A stretch of DNA of 6,878 nucleotides, taken from NCBI GenBank assembly GCA_002451065.1, contig DKBC01000252.1, positions 3,697 to 10,574 on the forward strand. The letters are read 5' to 3'. This DNA is from Betaproteobacteria bacterium UBA6910. GTDB lineage: Bacteria > Pseudomonadota > Gammaproteobacteria > Burkholderiales > UBA6910. Positions 5,025 to 6,878 of the stretch are shown here, in pieces. Position 1 is the first letter of the stretch; every line of letters begins with the position of its first letter. The position numbers and the translations under genes were made by a program. The notes under the pieces are model-generated. The model had not been told where the DNA came from, made no database searches, and saw only the letters and a list, made by a program, of their open reading frames with translations.

Positions 5025-6878
5025 TCACACCTTAGTGGGACTCGGTTTATCGGGATCGATGCCGAACTTGTCCATGGCTTGAGCCACCTTCTCGGTGGTG
5101 ATCTTGCCCTCGTCGGCGAGTAACTTGAGCGCCGCCACCGCGATGTGCTGCCGGTCCACCTCGAAGAAGCGGCGCAGCTTCTCTCGGGTATCCGAGCGCC
5201 CGAAGCCGTCGGTGCCCAGCGCGGTGTAGCGCCCCGGCACGAAGGGGCGGATCTGGTCGGCGAAGATCTTCATGTAGTCGCTCGCCGCCACCACCGGTCC
5301 CTGCCGGTCCTTCAGGCACTGCTCCACGTAGGACAGCCGGGGCTTCTCGCTGGGGTGGAGCATGTTCCAGCGCGCGGTCTCGAGACCCTCGCGGCGCAAC
5401 TCGTTGAAGCTGGTGACGCTCCAGATATCGGCGCCTACGCCATAGTCCTTCTGCAGCAGGTCCGCGGCGGCGATCGCCTCCCGCAGGATGGTGCCCGAGC
5501 CCAGCAGCTGGATGCGCGGACCCTTGGACTTGCCACCATCCCGGAACAGGTACATGCCCTTGATGATGCCCTCCTCCGCGCCCTTGGGCATCTCGGGGTG
5601 GGAGTAGTTTTCGTTCATCACCGTAAGGTAGAAGAAGACATCTTCCCGGTCCACATACATGCGCTTCAGCCCATGGTGCACGATGACGGCGACCTCGTAG
5701 GCGAAGGTCGGGTCGTAGGCGATGCAGTTCGGGATGGTGGAGGCCAACAAGTGGCTGTGGCCGTCCTCGTGCTGCAGGCCCTCGCCGTTGAGGGTGGTGC
5801 GCCCGGCGGTGCCCCCCACCAGGAATCCCCGGGAGCGCATGTCGCCGGCGGCCCAGGCCAGGTCGCCCACCCGCTGGAAGCCGAACATGGAGTAGAAGAT
5901 GTAGACAGGAATCATCGCCATCCCGTGGGTGGAATAAGAGGTGGCGGCCGCGATCCAGGAAGACATGGCGCCAGCCTCGTTGATCCCCTCCTGCAGGATC
6001 TGGCCGCTCTTGTCCTCCTTGTAGAACATGAGGGTGTCCGCGTCCTGCGGGGTGTAGAGCTGACCCACGGACGACCAGATCCCCAGCTGGCGGAACATCC
6101 CTTCCATGCCGAAGGTGCGGGACTCGTCGGGCACGATAGGCACCACCCGCTTGCCGATCTTCTTGTCCTTCACCAGGATATTCAGAATGCGCACAAAGGC
6201 CATGGTGGTGGACATCTCGCGCCCCTCGCCGCTGGCCTTGAGCAGCGCGTCGAAGGCGGAGAGCGGCGGAATCTCCAGGGCGTCGGCGTTGCGGCGCCGC
6301 GCCGGAAGGTACCCGCCCAGGGCCATGCGCCGCTCGCGCATATAGGTGAGCTCCGGCGACCCCTCCTCGAACTTGACGTAGGGAACCTCGTCCAGCTTGT
6401 CATCGGGCACGGGGACGCCGAAGCGGTCGCGGAACGCCTTGAGGGACACGGTGCCCATTTTTTTCTGCTGGTGGCTCACCATCTGGCCCTCACCCGCCTC
6501 CCCCATGCCATAGCCCTTGATGGTCTTGGCGAGGATCACCGTCGGCTGGCCCTTTTGACTCATGGCGGCAGCGTAGGCGGCGTAGATCTTGTGGGGATCG
6601 TGTCCGCCCCGGTTGAGCCGCCAGATGTCATCGTCGGTCATGTTGGCGACCATTTCCAGCAGCTCGGGGTACTTGCCGAAGAAGTGTTTCCGCACATAGG
6701 CGCCATCCTTGGACTTGAAGGTCTGGTAATCGCCGTCCACGCATTCTTCCATGCGCTTTAGCAGCAGGCCCTTGGTGTCCTTCACGAACAGGGTATCCCA
6801 ATAGGAACCCCAGATGACCTTGATGACATTCCAGCCGGCGCCGCGGAAGGTGCCTTCCAGCTCCTGGATGATCTTGCC
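5025..6878 (-). CDS. aceE: Pyruvate dehydrogenase E1 component, homodimeric type (5' end cut by right window edge)
   Basis: E1 uses thiamine diphosphate and Mg to decarboxylate pyruvate and reductively acetylate the lipoyl arm of E2. The visible 617 residues begin GKIIQELEGTFRGAGWNVIK, collinear with E. coli AceE (887 residues), so roughly 270 N-terminal residues, including the GDGE-type cofactor-binding motif, lie outside. Motifs seen: VDGDYQTFKSKDGAYVRKHF (about 6734-6675), KGYGMGEAGEGQ (6518-6483), PDESRTFGMEGMFRQ (around 6130-6087), GQILQEGINE (6005-5976; its Glu is placed like the one that activates the cofactor), GRTTLNGEGLQHEDGHSH (5804-5751, conserved active-site histidines) and GTDGFGRSDTRE (about 5216-5181, C-terminal domain). 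The frame stays open to the window edge; the GTG at 6785-6783 is internal, because coding similarity continues upstream of it. The single-chain E1 rather than alpha/beta subunits is the type paired with this aceF. The TGA at 5027-5025 lies 114 bases before aceF. Confidence 0.98.
   Translation of the reverse strand, partial: GKIIQELEGTFRGAGWNVIKVIWGSYWDTLFVKDTKGLLLKRMEECVDGDYQTFKSKDGAYVRKHFFGKYPELLEMVANMTDDDIWRLNRGGHDPHKIYAAYAAAMSQKGQPTVILAKTIKGYGMGEAGEGQMVSHQQKKMGTVSLKAFRDRFGVPVPDDKLDEVPYVKFEEGSPELTYMRERRMALGGYLPARRRNADALEIPPLSAFDALLKASGEGREMSTTMAFVRILNILVKDKKIGKRVVPIVPDESRTFGMEGMFRQLGIWSSVGQLYTPQDADTLMFYKEDKSGQILQEGINEAGAMSSWIAAATSYSTHGMAMIPVYIFYSMFGFQRVGDLAWAAGDMRSRGFLVGGTAGRTTLNGEGLQHEDGHSHLLASTIPNCIAYDPTFAYEVAVIVHHGLKRMYVDREDVFFYLTVMNENYSHPEMPKGAEEGIIKGMYLFRDGGKSKGPRIQLLGSGTILREAIAAADLLQKDYGVGADIWSVTSFNELRREGLETARWNMLHPSEKPRLSYVEQCLKDRQGPVVAASDYMKIFADQIRPFVPGRYTALGTDGFGRSDTREKLRRFFEVDRQHIAVAALKLLADEGKITTEKVAQAMDKFGIDPDKPSPTKV

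Noticed and set aside
3270..5082. Long plus-strand open frames opposite aceF (330 codons at 3270-4262 and 334 codons at 4078-5082)
   Set aside because: They are antisense to aceF. The second is low-complexity Ala, Ser, Thr and Gly sequence produced by the Ala/Pro linkers, and both share no family motif.
5145..6761. A 538-codon open frame on the plus strand opposite aceE
   Set aside because: It is the mirror of a strongly conserved gene in GC-rich DNA, where antisense frames often stay open. Its translation is rich in His, Gly, Val and Leu, with no recognisable domain, and I saw no ribosome binding site.
6783..6785. GTG as a possible start of aceE
   Set aside because: The frame continues upstream to the edge with clear AceE similarity (GTFRGAGWNVIKVIWGSYWD), so this GTG is an internal valine.
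1..6878. A CRISPR array, tRNA, transposase, toxin-antitoxin pair or defence system
   Set aside because: No regularly spaced repeats, cloverleaf sequence or such protein motifs were seen on either strand; nearly all bases are covered by seven recognised housekeeping genes.

Overview
The window is an ordinary-looking stretch of chromosome from a GC-rich proteobacterium. All recognisable genes lie on the minus strand, so transcription runs from the right edge to the left. The gene order aceE-aceF followed by nadD-rsfS-rlmH-maf-rng, the homodimeric type of pyruvate dehydrogenase E1, the E2 lipoyl-domain signature VPDIGDFKDVPVIEVLVK and the protein character all suggest a betaproteobacterium, perhaps near Nitrosomonadales or Rhodocyclales. 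The class is an inference from remembered protein character; genus is not resolvable by eye.

Region 1 (about 3291-6878) is the pyruvate dehydrogenase block. It holds the 3' two thirds of aceE (E1, cut by the right edge), a 114-base spacer, and a complete aceF (E2) with two lipoyl domains, a peripheral-subunit-binding domain and a catalytic domain. A third-subunit gene (lpd, E3) does not follow aceF.

Region 2 (about 3115-3290) is a non-coding spacer filled by a degenerate inverted-repeat element of the widespread 'CGCAGAGG...GCAAAG...CGCGGAGAA' type. Its outer end runs into the 5' end of nadD, and the GTG start codon of nadD lies inside the terminal repeat motif.

Region 3 (1-3120) is a compact five-gene cluster: nadD (NAD synthesis), rsfS (ribosome silencing factor), rlmH (23S rRNA pseudouridine methyltransferase), maf (nucleotide pyrophosphatase) and rng (RNase G, cut by the left edge). 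Junctions are a one-base TGATG overlap (nadD/rsfS), three bases (rsfS/rlmH), 26 bases (rlmH/maf) and a four-base GTGA overlap (maf/rng), which points to one translationally coupled transcript. The shared theme is ribosome and RNA maintenance plus nucleotide housekeeping.

I found no tRNA, rRNA, CRISPR array, transposase, prophage gene or unknown protein family, and no previously undescribed system. The most notable points are the repeat element that supplies the nadD start codon, an AT-rich 3' end of nadD with a possible internal promoter, and the strongly conserved tandem lipoyl domains.
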